64,000 nt of DNA, taken from Rhizobium sp. 18065 (GTDB lineage: Bacteria; Pseudomonadota; Alphaproteobacteria; Rhizobiales; Rhizobiaceae). Positions 30,624-39,611 of the stretch are shown piece by piece (positions within the stretch are counted from its first letter, which is position 1; every line of letters starts with the position of its first letter). Location of the stretch: the NCBI RefSeq assembly GCF_902706095.1, contig NZ_CACSJP010000001.1, positions 124,001 to 188,000 of the forward strand, written 5' to 3'. The notes under the pieces are model-generated. The model saw only the letters and a program-made list of their open reading frames with translations. It was not told where the DNA came from and searched no databases. A program made the translations under genes and the position numbers.

Positions 30624-31913
30624 TTACTTCTTGCGAAGTTTGCCGATCAGCGAGCCGAGGCCCGCCTTCTTCGGCTTCTTGATCGTTGCTCTGCCGGTCA
30701 CCAGATGCGCCAGCTGCGAAAATGTCTCTGCGGTCGGCGATTTGGCGTCCATTTCGGAGATCATCCGGCCGCTGTTGGTCGCCGTGCCGAACAGCATGGC
30801 ATCGAAGGGAATGATCGCGACCGGCTCGATTTCGAGCGGCTCGAAGAAATCCTGCGGCGAGATTTCCGGACGTTTGGGCATCCCGACCTGGTTGAGCACC
30901 AGATGCGGAGCCTTGTCGTTCGGCCGCAGTTTCTTCAGCGCATCGACCATGTTCTTCGCATTGCGAAGATTGGCGAGATCCGGCGCGCAGGTGATGACGA
31001 TCTCGTCGGCATCCGAAAGCACAGTGCGGGTCCAGTCCGACCAGCTATGCGGCAGATCGAGAACGCTGATCGGCGCGCTCCGCTGCAACAGTTCGAGGAT
31101 CGGCTGGAAGGCGCCGCTCTCATAGTCGTATCCGCGGTCCAGCATCGATGGCGCTGCCAGCAATGACAGATTGCGCGAGCAATTGGTCAGCAGCCGATCG
31201 AGGAAGACTTCGTCAAGGCGTTCAGGCGAAAACACGGCTTCCGCCATGCCCAGCGCCGGGTCCTGGTCAAAATCGATATTGGCGGTCCCGAAAGGCAGGT
31301 CGAGATCCGCAAGCACGGTCTCTGTCGAAAACAGCGTCGAAATGCCGAAGGCGCAATTGTGGGCGATCGTCGAGGAGCCGACGCCGCCCTTGGCGCCGAT
31401 AAAGGCGATGCTTTTGCCAAGTGGCTCTGCTTCCGGGTCGACGAAGATCCCGGCAATGGCGCTCATGATGTCGGCCATCGAGAATGGCGCGACGATATAT
31501 TCGGAAATGCCGCTGCGCATCAGCTCCCGGTAGAGCGAGATGTCGTTGTGCCGGCCGACAATGATGACGCGCGAGCTCGGGTCGCAGACCTCGGCCAGCG
31601 GCGCCAGCTCCGCAAGCAGATGCGCCGGTGCGGCCTCGGTTTCCAGAATGATCAGGTTTGGTGTCGGCGTCGAGGCGAACATGTTCGCTGCGGCCGTGAT
31701 ATTGCCATGCGTGATGCGCAGGCTGACCCGCGCCAGGCGCCGGTCATTGGCGCATTGCTCCATCACCCGCTGCACACTGTCGGTGAGGCAGAAGGCGTGC
31801 ACGGAAATACGAGGCAGCGGTCGCAGGGCTTCGACGTCGCCGGAAACGACCGGCTCGGCCGCGCCGCGGCTGCCGCCGGGCCCTTCCTCGAATTCGTAAT
31901 CGATCGCACTCAT
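30624..31913 (-). CDS. cpaE: Flp pilus localisation ATPase CpaE (TadZ)
   Basis: 429-residue ParA/MinD-like protein that positions the pilus machine. An N-terminal receiver-like domain lacking obvious phosphorylation chemistry (about 35-165) is followed by an ATPase domain (about 170-410) with a deviant Walker A, GAKGGVGSSTIAHN. In TadZ proteins this loop is often atypical; here the second lysine is absent, replaced by Ser in GSST. The C-terminus is basic (KLRKK). Confidence 0.93.
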   Translation of the reverse strand: MSAIDYEFEEGPGGSRGAAEPVVSGDVEALRPLPRISVHAFCLTDSVQRVMEQCANDRRLARVSLRITHGNITAAANMFASTPTPNLIILETEAAPAHLLAELAPLAEVCDPSSRVIIVGRHNDISLYRELMRSGISEYIVAPFSMADIMSAIAGIFVDPEAEPLGKSIAFIGAKGGVGSSTIAHNCAFGISTLFSTETVLADLDLPFGTANIDFDQDPALGMAEAVFSPERLDEVFLDRLLTNCSRNLSLLAAPSMLDRGYDYESGAFQPILELLQRSAPISVLDLPHSWSDWTRTVLSDADEIVITCAPDLANLRNAKNMVDALKKLRPNDKAPHLVLNQVGMPKRPEISPQDFFEPLEIEPVAIIPFDAMLFGTATNSGRMISEMDAKSPTAETFSQLAHLVTGRATIKKPKKAGLGSLIGKLRKK

Positions 31914-31947
31914 GCTATCTTCCTGTCCTTGAGGGCATCAAGCCGCG

Positions 31948-32673
31948 TCATTCCGTAGAGGTGTCACTGCCGTCGCGATAAAGGCCGATAACGGTCGAGC
32001 GCCGGGTCGCGTCGATTGGCGCCACGGCTCTTGGCGTGACGAGATCCATCGGGTTCGCGATCTGGGCAGCGATGTTACTCTGCGAAGCACAACCAAAATT
32101 GTGATAGTTCGTGTTGCTGAACGTGTTGTTCTGCAGATCTTCCGGCCATTCGCCGCACTGGTTGGTCACGGCCGTGATCGCGACATAGCTCAGGCGCACC
32201 GGAGCGGCGTCGCCGGTGGCAGACGCCTGATACGAGGTCTCGATGATCCGGTTCGCTTGCACGCCCTTTGCGGTCAGCACTTTGCGGATCTGCGCCCGAA
32301 CATTTGCCGCAGCGCCTGCATTGGCCGAGCCCTGCGGCAGCATGATCTGGATGCTGCCCGACGAGGTCGAGAGATAATCCGTGGCAAAGCCGCCGATCGA
32401 ATCCTGCACACCGTTCGAAAGCCTGTGATCGCCGGAGGCAATCGGAATGTCGAGCGTATGTTCGACCTCGTTCAGCGTGATCGGATGGCGCGTGCGATAG
32501 TCATCGGGGATTGCTCCCGTCGACATGTTGTCCTTGTTCGTGCCGCATCCGGCAAGCATGACGGAAGCGCCGATCATCATGGCGGTCATCGCGATGCGGT
32601 GCAGGCGGCGGTTTCTACGATCTGGGGCCATGGCTGGCTGGCTTTCCTTGGCGTGCAGCGTGGTGTGTGTCAT
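31948..32673 (-). CDS. cpaD: Flp pilus assembly lipoprotein CpaD
   Basis: About 241 residues, outer-membrane-associated pilotin-like component. Lipoprotein signal: hydrophobic MMIGASVMLAGC with lipobox LAGC near residue 43. The CpaD domain follows, with DYRTRHPITLNEVEHTLDIPI and the C-terminal FGCASQSNIAAQIANPMDLVTPR. I chose the ATG at 32673 (AGGA five bases upstream); a GTG at 32697 overlapping the cpaC stop (GTGA) is a real alternative and would add eight residues. Confidence 0.9.
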   Translation of the reverse strand: MTHTTLHAKESQPAMAPDRRNRRLHRIAMTAMMIGASVMLAGCGTNKDNMSTGAIPDDYRTRHPITLNEVEHTLDIPIASGDHRLSNGVQDSIGGFATDYLSTSSGSIQIMLPQGSANAGAAANVRAQIRKVLTAKGVQANRIIETSYQASATGDAAPVRLSYVAITAVTNQCGEWPEDLQNNTFSNTNYHNFGCASQSNIAAQIANPMDLVTPRAVAPIDATRRSTVIGLYRDGSDTSTE

Positions 32674-32693
32674 TGCGATCCTGAAACCTCCGC

Positions 32694-34256
32694 TCACTTG
32701 TAAATAAACCCGACGGCGCCGTGATACTGGCCGGCGGAACCTGCGGTTTCGCGGCGGCCATAGACCTTGTTCACCCGGTTGAGGAAGAAGGTCGCGCCAT
32801 CGTTTTCAGGGTTGAAGTTGTCGTCAGGCCGCGACAGCGCACCGCGCGCAACGGGCCGCACCAGATAAGGCGTCGCGATGATCACCAGTTCGGTTTCGCT
32901 GCGCTGGAAGTCCTTGCTGCGGAACAACGTGCCGAGGATCGGAACCTTGGACAGGCCCGGCAGACCCGACATGGCCTGGCGGATATTGTCCTGCACGAGG
33001 CCGGCAATCACGATCGAGCCACCGGAGGGAAGTTCGACGGTCGTCGACGCTTCGCGCTTGCGGATCGACAGATAGGTCGATCCCGGAATGGAATTTGAGG
33101 TATTGCCGGTAACAACAGAGCCTTCCCAGGTCGGCTCGGACACATTCGTCTCGATCTTCAGGCTGATCCGGCCGGGAGCCAGCACGACGGGGCGGAAATT
33201 CAATTCGATACCGTAGTCGACGGTCTCGCTCGTGCGGCTCAACGTCGACTGCCCCGTATCGCTGTCGACGTCGATTTCCTGCTCGGCTGCCAGCCGATAT
33301 TCGCCGCCGACATAAAACTTGGCCTGCTCGCCGGAGATTGCCGTCAGGCTCGGTTCGGCCAGTGTGCGCATCACGCCGGCCTGTTCCATGGCGTTTATAT
33401 AGGTGGTGATCCCCAGGCCGCCGATGCCGGCGGTGATTGCGGCCGTGCTGGTCGGGTCGATGGAATTGCCGAGATTGGACGGATTGGCATAGCTGATGCC
33501 GGTTGAACCATCGGAAATGCTGCCGGAGAAGCCGAGCTGTTTCAGCACCTGCCGGCTGACTTCGGCGACAGTGACCTTCAGCGTCACCTGGTCCTCGCCT
33601 TCGATCTGCAACAGATTGACGATCTGCGATTCCTGGCGATCTTCCGCGTAGATCGCCACGGCACCGTCGCCGCTGCTTTCGCTTGTCGCGGTCGTGTTGC
33701 GGGTCGTCGCTTCACCGCCCTTGAGGAAGGCTTCGGCAAGGTTGGCAGCACGGGCCGCATCCTGCGGCGTGCGCACGGTGCCTGTCAGCACGATGTTGTC
33801 CGATACGATCTCGACACTGATGTCGGATTCGGGAATGAAGCGGCGCAGATTGGTTTCAAGACCGGTAATGTCGCGCTCGATTTCGATGTCGAGGCTGATG
33901 ATTTCCTGGCCATTCTCGCCGAAGATGAAGATATTGGTCTGGCCCACCATCTTGCCGAACAGGTAGATGCGGCGCGACGAGCGCGTCACGGCATCGGCCA
34001 TCGTCGGATCAGCGACCAGGATGTCATGCGCGTCGGCGGGCAGGTCGACGACGAGCGCCTTGTTCAGGCCCAGCTTGACGGTCTTGCGCCGGCCAGGGCC
34101 CGCATCTGTGATGCGCAGCACGCTTTCCTGTGCCGCTTCGGCAGCCGGAAGCGTGAAGGCATATTGGGCGAAATGGTTTGGAATGCTGGTAAAGGCCAGA
34201 GCGAACGCGACGCTGCCGGCCAGGGAAACACGAAGTCTTTCGCGGATGTTTTTCAT
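32694..34256 (-). CDS. cpaC: Flp pilus outer-membrane secretin CpaC (RcpA)
   Basis: Secretin forming the pilus exit channel. 520 residues from the ATG at 34256, seven bases after GGGGGA; a GTG at 34274 overlapping the cpaB stop is an alternative. A signal peptide ends near residue 44 (AEAAQES). The pilus-formation N-terminal domain (about 50-130, with VNLGLNKALVVDLP-like sequence) and a BON-like domain precede the secretin core (about 260-470), which has the VPILGTLFRSKDFQRSETELVIIATPYLVRP signature split across two blocks. Confidence 0.94.
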   Translation of the reverse strand: MKNIRERLRVSLAGSVAFALAFTSIPNHFAQYAFTLPAAEAAQESVLRITDAGPGRRKTVKLGLNKALVVDLPADAHDILVADPTMADAVTRSSRRIYLFGKMVGQTNIFIFGENGQEIISLDIEIERDITGLETNLRRFIPESDISVEIVSDNIVLTGTVRTPQDAARAANLAEAFLKGGEATTRNTTATSESSGDGAVAIYAEDRQESQIVNLLQIEGEDQVTLKVTVAEVSRQVLKQLGFSGSISDGSTGISYANPSNLGNSIDPTSTAAITAGIGGLGITTYINAMEQAGVMRTLAEPSLTAISGEQAKFYVGGEYRLAAEQEIDVDSDTGQSTLSRTSETVDYGIELNFRPVVLAPGRISLKIETNVSEPTWEGSVVTGNTSNSIPGSTYLSIRKREASTTVELPSGGSIVIAGLVQDNIRQAMSGLPGLSKVPILGTLFRSKDFQRSETELVIIATPYLVRPVARGALSRPDDNFNPENDGATFFLNRVNKVYGRRETAGSAGQYHGAVGFIYK

Positions 34257-34270
34257 TGTGTGTCCCCCAC

Positions 34271-35089
34271 TCACTTCATGGAATCGGCGGATGAGCTGGT
34301 GGGTTTCACCACCTCGCCCGATTTGATGACCTGGATCGTCGGCTGGCCGGAGCTTCCGCTCAGCAGATAATCGGCGGCGGTGGTGTCTTCTTCCTGGGCG
34401 TCGGCAACCGAGCGCAGGGCCAGCGACAGGCGCTCGGCCATCTGCTGCGCAACCGCCATCACCTTCGTCTGGTCGGGCGTCAGTTCCAGCGTTGCCGTAG
34501 TCGCCAGCACGGATTTGGAGCCGTCCGGCTGTTCCTCGATCTGCTGGTCGACGGCGAGCACGCGTACGTTCGACAGCACCGTTTCGGTGAGGAAATTGTC
34601 CGCATCGCCCTTGCGCACCATGATCACGTCGACCCGGTCATTCGGCAGGATGAAGCCGCCAGCACCGGTGGCGACGGAAATTTCCGTCGAAACCGCGCGT
34701 TTGCCGGACGGCAGCAGCGACGACAGGATGCGGGAGGAGGAGTCGGCGATTTTTTCGCGCCGCAGAGGTTCGCCTTCAAACAGCGGCAAACGCACGACGA
34801 CGCCGGTCAGCTCGGTAACCGCTTGTGGCCTGGCGCTTTCGGTTATGAAGCCTTCGACGATGCTGCCTTCCGGCCAGGCCATCCAGCGCATTGCGCTTTC
34901 ATCCAGCCTTGCGCCAACCGGAAGGTTCTTGGCCGAAACAAGCACATTGACGGTCGGTTCCCGTTCGATCACCGCATCGGCCTGCTGTATGGTGACGGAT
35001 GTCCGCCCGCTGAGACGCATGGCCAGCAGGCCGGCCATGCCGGCGGCCACGATGGCAACTGCGAGGATGATGATACGAGCGGGCTTCAT
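34271..35089 (-). CDS. cpaB: Flp pilus assembly protein CpaB (RcpC)
   Basis: 272-residue periplasmic/inner-membrane protein. An N-terminal helix (IIILAVAIVAAGMAGLLAM) is followed by an SAF domain (about 45-110; VNVLVSAKNLPVGARLDESAMRW) and the RcpC/CpaB C-terminal domain (LPNDRVDVIMVRKG, ATLELTPDQTKVMAVAQQMAERLSLALRS). Such proteins are proposed to bind peptidoglycan and stabilise the secretin. 125 bases separate it from cpaA with no gene visible between. Confidence 0.93.
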   Translation of the reverse strand: MKPARIIILAVAIVAAGMAGLLAMRLSGRTSVTIQQADAVIEREPTVNVLVSAKNLPVGARLDESAMRWMAWPEGSIVEGFITESARPQAVTELTGVVVRLPLFEGEPLRREKIADSSSRILSSLLPSGKRAVSTEISVATGAGGFILPNDRVDVIMVRKGDADNFLTETVLSNVRVLAVDQQIEEQPDGSKSVLATTATLELTPDQTKVMAVAQQMAERLSLALRSVADAQEEDTTAADYLLSGSSGQPTIQVIKSGEVVKPTSSSADSMK

Positions 35090-35214
35090 GATCGATCCTT
35101 GGACGGCACGACAGATTCTGCCGACCAGATTGATCAGGAATTGGTGTACTTATAGTTAATAAGACGCTTACAATTGTGGTTAACGGGAAGTTTCTTCGCC
35201 GCGATCAGCCCCGA

Positions 35215-35727
35215 TCAGCCAAGGCCCTTGATGGCGGTAATCACCAGCGGCGACTGCGGATAGGTCATCAGCCCTGCCGCTCCGATGGCAATCGCGTAAG
35301 GCACCTTCTTCGCGGTCATCAAGGCCTGCGGCAGTTTTACGCCGATGACAGCCACCTTATCCCAGTTGGCACGCAGCAGGATGACGATCACCGTCAATGC
35401 CCCGCCGAAATAGCCGGTGAAGGCGAGAAATTCGAACAATGAGGTGTTGAAGCCGAACCAGATTGCCGCCGCGGTCAACAGCTTGGCGTCGCCGCCACCC
35501 ATCACGTTTATGGCGAAAAGGCCAAAGCACACGGCAAACACCAGCGCAGCCGCGGCGACATGCCAGCCGAAGTCAACAAGGGTAAGCCCGCTGAAGGGAG
35601 CGATCAGCAGGAACGTGCCCAGAAGAATGGCGGGAATCTTGTTGGGGATCGTCATCTCTAGGAAGTCCGTCAACGCTGAAAGCGCCAGGCAGATGGGCGG
35701 CACTAGGAAAATGATGGACGCATACAT
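35215..35727 (-). CDS. cpaA: Prepilin peptidase CpaA (TadV)
   Basis: Short membrane aspartyl protease that matures Flp pilins. 170 residues with about five helices. The two catalytic aspartates are in ALTDFLEMTIPNK near residue 22 and the MGGGDAKLL motif (GxGD type) near residue 79. Lacks the N-terminal methylase domain of PilD, as is normal for TadV/CpaA. Second gene of the pilus operon, after the pilin and its hairpin. Confidence 0.93.
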   Translation of the reverse strand: MYASIIFLVPPICLALSALTDFLEMTIPNKIPAILLGTFLLIAPFSGLTLVDFGWHVAAAALVFAVCFGLFAINVMGGGDAKLLTAAAIWFGFNTSLFEFLAFTGYFGGALTVIVILLRANWDKVAVIGVKLPQALMTAKKVPYAIAIGAAGLMTYPQSPLVITAIKGLG

Positions 35728-35817
35728 CGCTGAACTCCCCGAATAGATGGAATTCTAAATTGAGTCTGTGAACACTTCGCAAATATAAAATCTACAAGCG
35801 TCGCACGCTCAAACAGC

Positions 35818-35848
35818 AGGAGCCGCCTCGTGTGACGAGACGGCTCCT
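35818..35848 (-). terminator. Strong hairpin after the Flp pilin gene
   Basis: 14-bp stem AGGAGCCGCCTCGT / ACGAGACGGCTCCT with one wobble pair and a 3-base loop, 22 bases downstream of the pilin stop on the minus strand. No long T-run follows. It probably reduces read-through into cpaA and stabilises the abundant pilin transcript. Confidence 0.65.
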
Positions 35849-35870
35849 GAGTAAAGGCTTCCGCCTTGAA

Positions 35871-36044
35871 TTACTTCACGTAGTCCAAATTCTTCGAGAT
35901 CTCGTCGAACTGCGTGTTCAGCGCGTTGCCGAGGGTGGTGGCGCCAGTGATCAGGGCGACGGAAATCAGAGCGGCGATCAGGCCGTACTCGATTGCGGTT
36001 GCGCCAGACTCGTCCTTCATGAAACGTGCAAAAATCTTGGTCAT
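35871..36044 (-). CDS. Flp-family type IVb pilin
   Basis: 57-residue prepilin, the major structural subunit (ctpA/pilA-type). The 14-residue leader ends at Gly14, followed by ATAIEYGLIAALISV: cleavage before Ala15 places Glu at mature position +5, with Tyr at +6 as required for Flp pilins. The hydrophobic helix spans residues 17-38. ATG at 36044 has CAGGAGAG upstream. It heads the cpa/tad operon and is separated from it by a hairpin, allowing higher expression. Confidence 0.93.
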   Translation of the reverse strand: MTKIFARFMKDESGATAIEYGLIAALISVALITGATTLGNALNTQFDEISKNLDYVK

Positions 36045-36531
36045 GTTACTCTCCTGCTCCGCAAGGGTTGATCAGCACTGCCGGCAACTGTTTTCCGTTG
36101 CTCGGATGACTGCAAATTAGCGCCAGCCCCTTGCCATCGACTTAAGAAAGACGGTTACCGCTTCATGAAATCCCGGTTGCGCGAACTGTAGTAAACAAAT
36201 CAGAACGGCAACGTCTAAAATGCCGGACAACCGGCAATCCTTTGAAAAAACAAAAGCAATAACAATAACTTGAATTTTTGGACCTCACTGGACGATGTGT
36301 GCCTGACGCACCATTTTGAGCGCAGGCGGCGACATCTCGGCCCGCAAGGCGGCAGATCTGTCCAGTTTTGGTACCAGCGCAGCCGAAACCTTTCGCTTTT
36401 GGCTGCCACGGATTGAAAGTCAGCGACCTGGACGTCGCAAATGTGGAGAAAATCGACTTAACCGTTCATTCACCTAAACCGGCCATGCTGGGCCCAGAGC
36501 TCCCATCACGCGTGCAACGCAAGGCAGGCCC
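36045..36531. other. 487-bp intergenic region between divergent pilus genes
   Basis: No convincing gene. It must hold the promoter of the pilin operon (minus) and of the gene at 36532 (plus). A stretch at 36240-36285 is strikingly A/T-rich compared with the surrounding DNA. A short hairpin at 36221-36236 (TGCCGG / CCGGCA) is followed on the minus strand by TTTT; see findings. Confidence 0.7.
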
Positions 36532-36945
36532 ATGTTCAATCGTTGTCTTTCTGTCGCCGCCGCTGGCCTGTTAGCAACAGGTTTTGCGCTTGCGCCGATC
36601 GGCCAGTCGGCCGAGGCCGGCGAGGACTTCTTGCGTGTCTATATGAATAGCGCCCGCATCCTGAAGCTGGATCGCCCTGTGAGTAAGGTGATTGTCGGAA
36701 ATTCGGAAGTTGCCGATGCGACAGTGGCCGATTCCCAGACCATTGTCCTGACCGGTCGCTCCTTCGGCACCACCAATCTGGTTCTGCTCGATGCTGACGG
36801 CAATGCCATTGTCGATGAACGCATCCTTGTGTCGATCGACGAATCCAGCACCGTTCGTGTGTTCAGGTCGACCGCGCGTACAGTTCTGTCTTGCACCCCC
36901 AATTGCGAGCAGCATGCGCAAACCGGTGCGGCGGCTGCAAACTGA
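36532..36945 (+). CDS. Stand-alone pilus assembly N-terminal-domain protein (CpaC-N-like)
   Basis: 137-residue exported protein: signal peptide ending near residue 29 (SAEAGED), then one domain like the N-terminal region of secretin CpaC (residues about 33-108). The VYMNSARILKLDRPVSKVIVGNSEVADATV and VLTGRSFGTTNLVLLDADG blocks are closely parallel to those in CpaC at 32694-34256. There is no secretin domain. A C-terminal tail carries two cysteines (LSCTPNCEQ). Transcribed away from the pilin gene and probably part of the same pilus system. Confidence 0.8.
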   Translation: MFNRCLSVAAAGLLATGFALAPIGQSAEAGEDFLRVYMNSARILKLDRPVSKVIVGNSEVADATVADSQTIVLTGRSFGTTNLVLLDADGNAIVDERILVSIDESSTVRVFRSTARTVLSCTPNCEQHAQTGAAAAN

Positions 36946-37051
36946 GCGGCACTGATTTCACCGACCTGATCGCCATTGCACCAAATGTAAAGATTTCGGA
37001 AACGGAAAATCAATACTTGCCCCGTAGTTTTCGGGGAATTTCCGAATTCGG

Positions 37052-37696
37052 ATGAGGGCGATGATCGCGCAAGACCAAGACCTGCGAGCCAATGGCAAAC
37101 CGCACAAGACGCGTTGGCGTCTGTGGAAGAAACTGGCCCGCTCGCGCGATGGTGCAGCCGCCATCGAGTTCGCCATCCTGTCCATTCCCTATTTCATGAT
37201 CGTCTTTGCAATCATCGAGACATTCGTGGCGTTTACCGCCGAACAGCTGGTCACCAACGCGGTCAACACGCTGGGCCGGCAGCTGCGCACGGGTGAGATC
37301 ACCCACGGTCTCGGCCGCGACAATAACATGGACAAAGAGGAGTTTCGCGCCGCCTTCTGCGACGAGGTCAGCATCCTGATCAACTGCTCGGCCGAGGAAA
37401 TTGCCACGCCGAGCAAGCTCTATATTGACGCGCGTACCTTTGCGACATTCGCCGAAATCCCGAACACCATTCCACGCATATCGGCAGATGCGTATTCCGA
37501 CATCGATCCGACCACGTTCGCCTTCACGCCGGGCGGACCGACAACGATCAACATGCTGCGGGCCTACTATCGTTGGCAGGTCATCACCGATCTGATCCGT
37601 CCCTATATCACCACCATCCGCCCGGCGGATGGCTCGATGCCGAGCGACTTTCTGATTGTCGCAACGACTGCCTTCCAGAACGAGAATTATCCGTGA
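37052..37696 (+). CDS. TadE-like pilus protein (minor pseudopilin)
   Basis: 214 residues. A charged N-terminus (about 38 residues) precedes the pseudopilin-like segment DGAAAIEFAILSIPYFMIVFAIIET, with Glu at a position like +5 of a processed pilin. The remainder is a periplasmic domain with two cysteines (FCDEVSILINCS). TadE proteins are minor pilins processed by CpaA. The stop overlaps the next gene by four bases (GTGA). Confidence 0.85.
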   Translation: MRAMIAQDQDLRANGKPHKTRWRLWKKLARSRDGAAAIEFAILSIPYFMIVFAIIETFVAFTAEQLVTNAVNTLGRQLRTGEITHGLGRDNNMDKEEFRAAFCDEVSILINCSAEEIATPSKLYIDARTFATFAEIPNTIPRISADAYSDIDPTTFAFTPGGPTTINMLRAYYRWQVITDLIRPYITTIRPADGSMPSDFLIVATTAFQNENYP

Positions 37697-38295
37697 GCCA
37701 GTTGCCAACCACCGCGATGATATTGCTGTCCGGCGCCAGAGTGCTGCGGCGTCGTCTTGGCGAGCTGTGCCACGACAGGGCCGGTGTCGGCGGTGTCGAA
37801 TTTGCGCTGATCGCGCCGATGCTGCTGGTGCTGTATCTGGGCGCCTTCGAGCTGACCATGGGGCTCAGCGTCAACAAGAAGGTCTCCCTTGCCAGCAGCA
37901 CCGTCGCCGATCTTGTGGCGCGGCAGGAAAAGGTGACCAAGGCTGATCTCACGGCCATGAGCCATGTCGCCCAGGCCATCTTCGTTCCGTATGCGGCCAA
38001 TAATCTGCTGATCAAGATAAGCGCCATCCAGATCGACGACAGCGCGACTGCGAAGGTTGCCTGGTCCTGGTCGACGGCGGGTGATACGCCCTATCCGGCC
38101 AATTCGGTGGCAACCGTGCCTTTCGGCATGGTGGTTGCCAATTCCTTCCTCATTCGCACTGAACTCACCGTGTCGCATCAGTTGCTGATGTATATGCCGA
38201 ACTTCTCCGGCAGTGAAATCAGGAACAAGACACTAGGCGCCGATTTCTATTTCCGCCAGCGTGTCGGCGACGGTATCACCTGCACCGATTGCTGA
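37693..38295 (+). CDS. TadE/TadG-like pilus protein
   Basis: 200 residues from the GTG at 37693, which overlaps the stop of the upstream TadE-like gene; the longer open frame runs antisense-like through that gene and is rejected. The pseudopilin segment is GVGGVEFALIAPMLLVLYLGAFELTMG (about 33-58). The C-terminus ends in CTDC. Pairs with the previous gene as a TadE/F-type doublet. Confidence 0.84.
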   Translation: MSQLPTTAMILLSGARVLRRRLGELCHDRAGVGGVEFALIAPMLLVLYLGAFELTMGLSVNKKVSLASSTVADLVARQEKVTKADLTAMSHVAQAIFVPYAANNLLIKISAIQIDDSATAKVAWSWSTAGDTPYPANSVATVPFGMVVANSFLIRTELTVSHQLLMYMPNFSGSEIRNKTLGADFYFRQRVGDGITCTDC

Positions 38296-38390
38296 TCGTG
38301 TCGCCATTTGCCAAGCCTTGGCCCAGTCGTTATTGGTGGTCCGGAAACGCTGGCAGCCATGAGGATAACCCTGCCGGCAACGGATAAGGC

Positions 38391-39611
38391 ATGGCACGCG
38401 CATTTCTTTTTGTTCTCGATTCCTTCGGCATGGGCGGCGCGCCGGATGCGCTGAGCTATGGCGATGACGGGTCCGACACCCTTGGTCATATTGCCGAGTT
38501 CTGTGCCGCAGGCGCCGGTGATCGCAAGGGCCTGCGCCATGGTCCCTTGAGCCTTCCCAACATGTCGGCGCTTGGTCTTGTCACCATCGCCAAGATGGCG
38601 TCCGGTACAGCTCCTGCCGGCATGCCGATGCCCGAGCGGGTCTTCGGGCTGCATGGTGCCGCAAGTGAGGTGTCCAAAGGCAAGGACACGCCGTCGGGTC
38701 ATTGGGAAATTGCCGGCACGCCTGTCATGTTCGACTGGGGCTACTTTCCGCAAGGCGATGAGGCTTTCCCCGCCGATCTCGTCGAGGCGATCTGTCGTGA
38801 GGCAAACCTGCCCGGCATTCTCGGCAATTGCCACGCCTCGGGCACGGACGTCCTTTTACGCTTCGGCGAGGAGCATATCCGCACCGGCAAGCCGATCTGC
38901 TACACCTCGTCAGACTCGGTCTTCCAGATCGCGGGGCATGAGAAACATTTCGGTCTCGAGCGCCTGCTCGAACTGTGCCAGATTGTGCGAAAACTGCTCG
39001 ATCCGCTGAACATCGGCCGCGTCATTGCCCGCCCCTTCATCGGCGAAACCGCCTCGACCTTCGAACGCACCGGCAATCGTCGTGACTATTCGGTGCTGCC
39101 GCCGGAAAAGACGCTGCTCGATCGTCTCGTCGCGGCCGACCGCAAGGTGCATGCCGTTGGCAAGATTGCCGATATCTTCGCCCATCAGGGTATCAGCCGG
39201 CTGATCAAGGCCAACGGCAATGCAGCCTTGATGGATGCAACGCTGAAAGCCATGGACGAGGCCGAGGACGGCGATCTGGTCTTCACCAATTTTGTCGATT
39301 TCGACATGCTCTACGGTCATCGCCGCGATGTGCCGGGTTATGCCGCAGCGCTTGAAGCCTTTGATCGCCGCCTGCCCGAAGTTCATCGCAAGCTGAAGCC
39401 CGGCGACCTTGTCCTGCTGACCGCCGACCACGGTTGCGATCCGACCTGGCGCGGCACCGACCATACCCGCGAGCGTGTGCCGATCATGGCATTCGGGCCG
39501 GGCATCAAGTCGCGCAATGTCGGCATCCGCAACACCTATGCCGATATCGGCGAAACCATTGCCGCGCATCTGGGGCTTGCCCCGGGGCGCCACGGACGGA
39601 GTTTTCTGTGA
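38391..39611 (+). CDS. deoB: Phosphopentomutase
   Basis: Interconverts (deoxy)ribose 1- and 5-phosphates in nucleoside catabolism. 406 residues. Alkaline-phosphatase-superfamily metal ligands: the N-terminal [14 protein letters not shown] motif, the [13 protein letters not shown] motif with the catalytic Thr, and C-terminal [19 protein letters not shown]. Translationally coupled to add through a GTGA overlap. Confidence 0.96.
   Translation: MARAFLFVLDSFGMGGAPDALSYGDDGSDTLGHIAEFCAAGAGDRKGLRHGPLSLPNMSALGLVTIAKMASGTAPAGMPMPERVFGLHGAASEVSKGKDTPSGHWEIAGTPVMFDWGYFPQGDEAFPADLVEAICREANLPGILGNCHASGTDVLLRFGEEHIRTGKPICYTSSDSVFQIAGHEKHFGLERLLELCQIVRKLLDPLNIGRVIARPFIGETASTFERTGNRRDYSVLPPEKTLLDRLVAADRKVHAVGKIADIFAHQGISRLIKANGNAALMDATLKAMDEAEDGDLVFTNFVDFDMLYGHRRDVPGYAAALEAFDRRLPEVHRKLKPGDLVLLTADHGCDPTWRGTDHTRERVPIMAFGPGIKSRNVGIRNTYADIGETIAAHLGLAPGRHGRSFL

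Noticed and set aside
37573..37692. N-terminal extension of the second TadE/G-like protein
   Set aside because: It lies in another frame within the upstream TadE-like gene; the GTG at 37693 overlaps that gene's stop codon and is the natural start.
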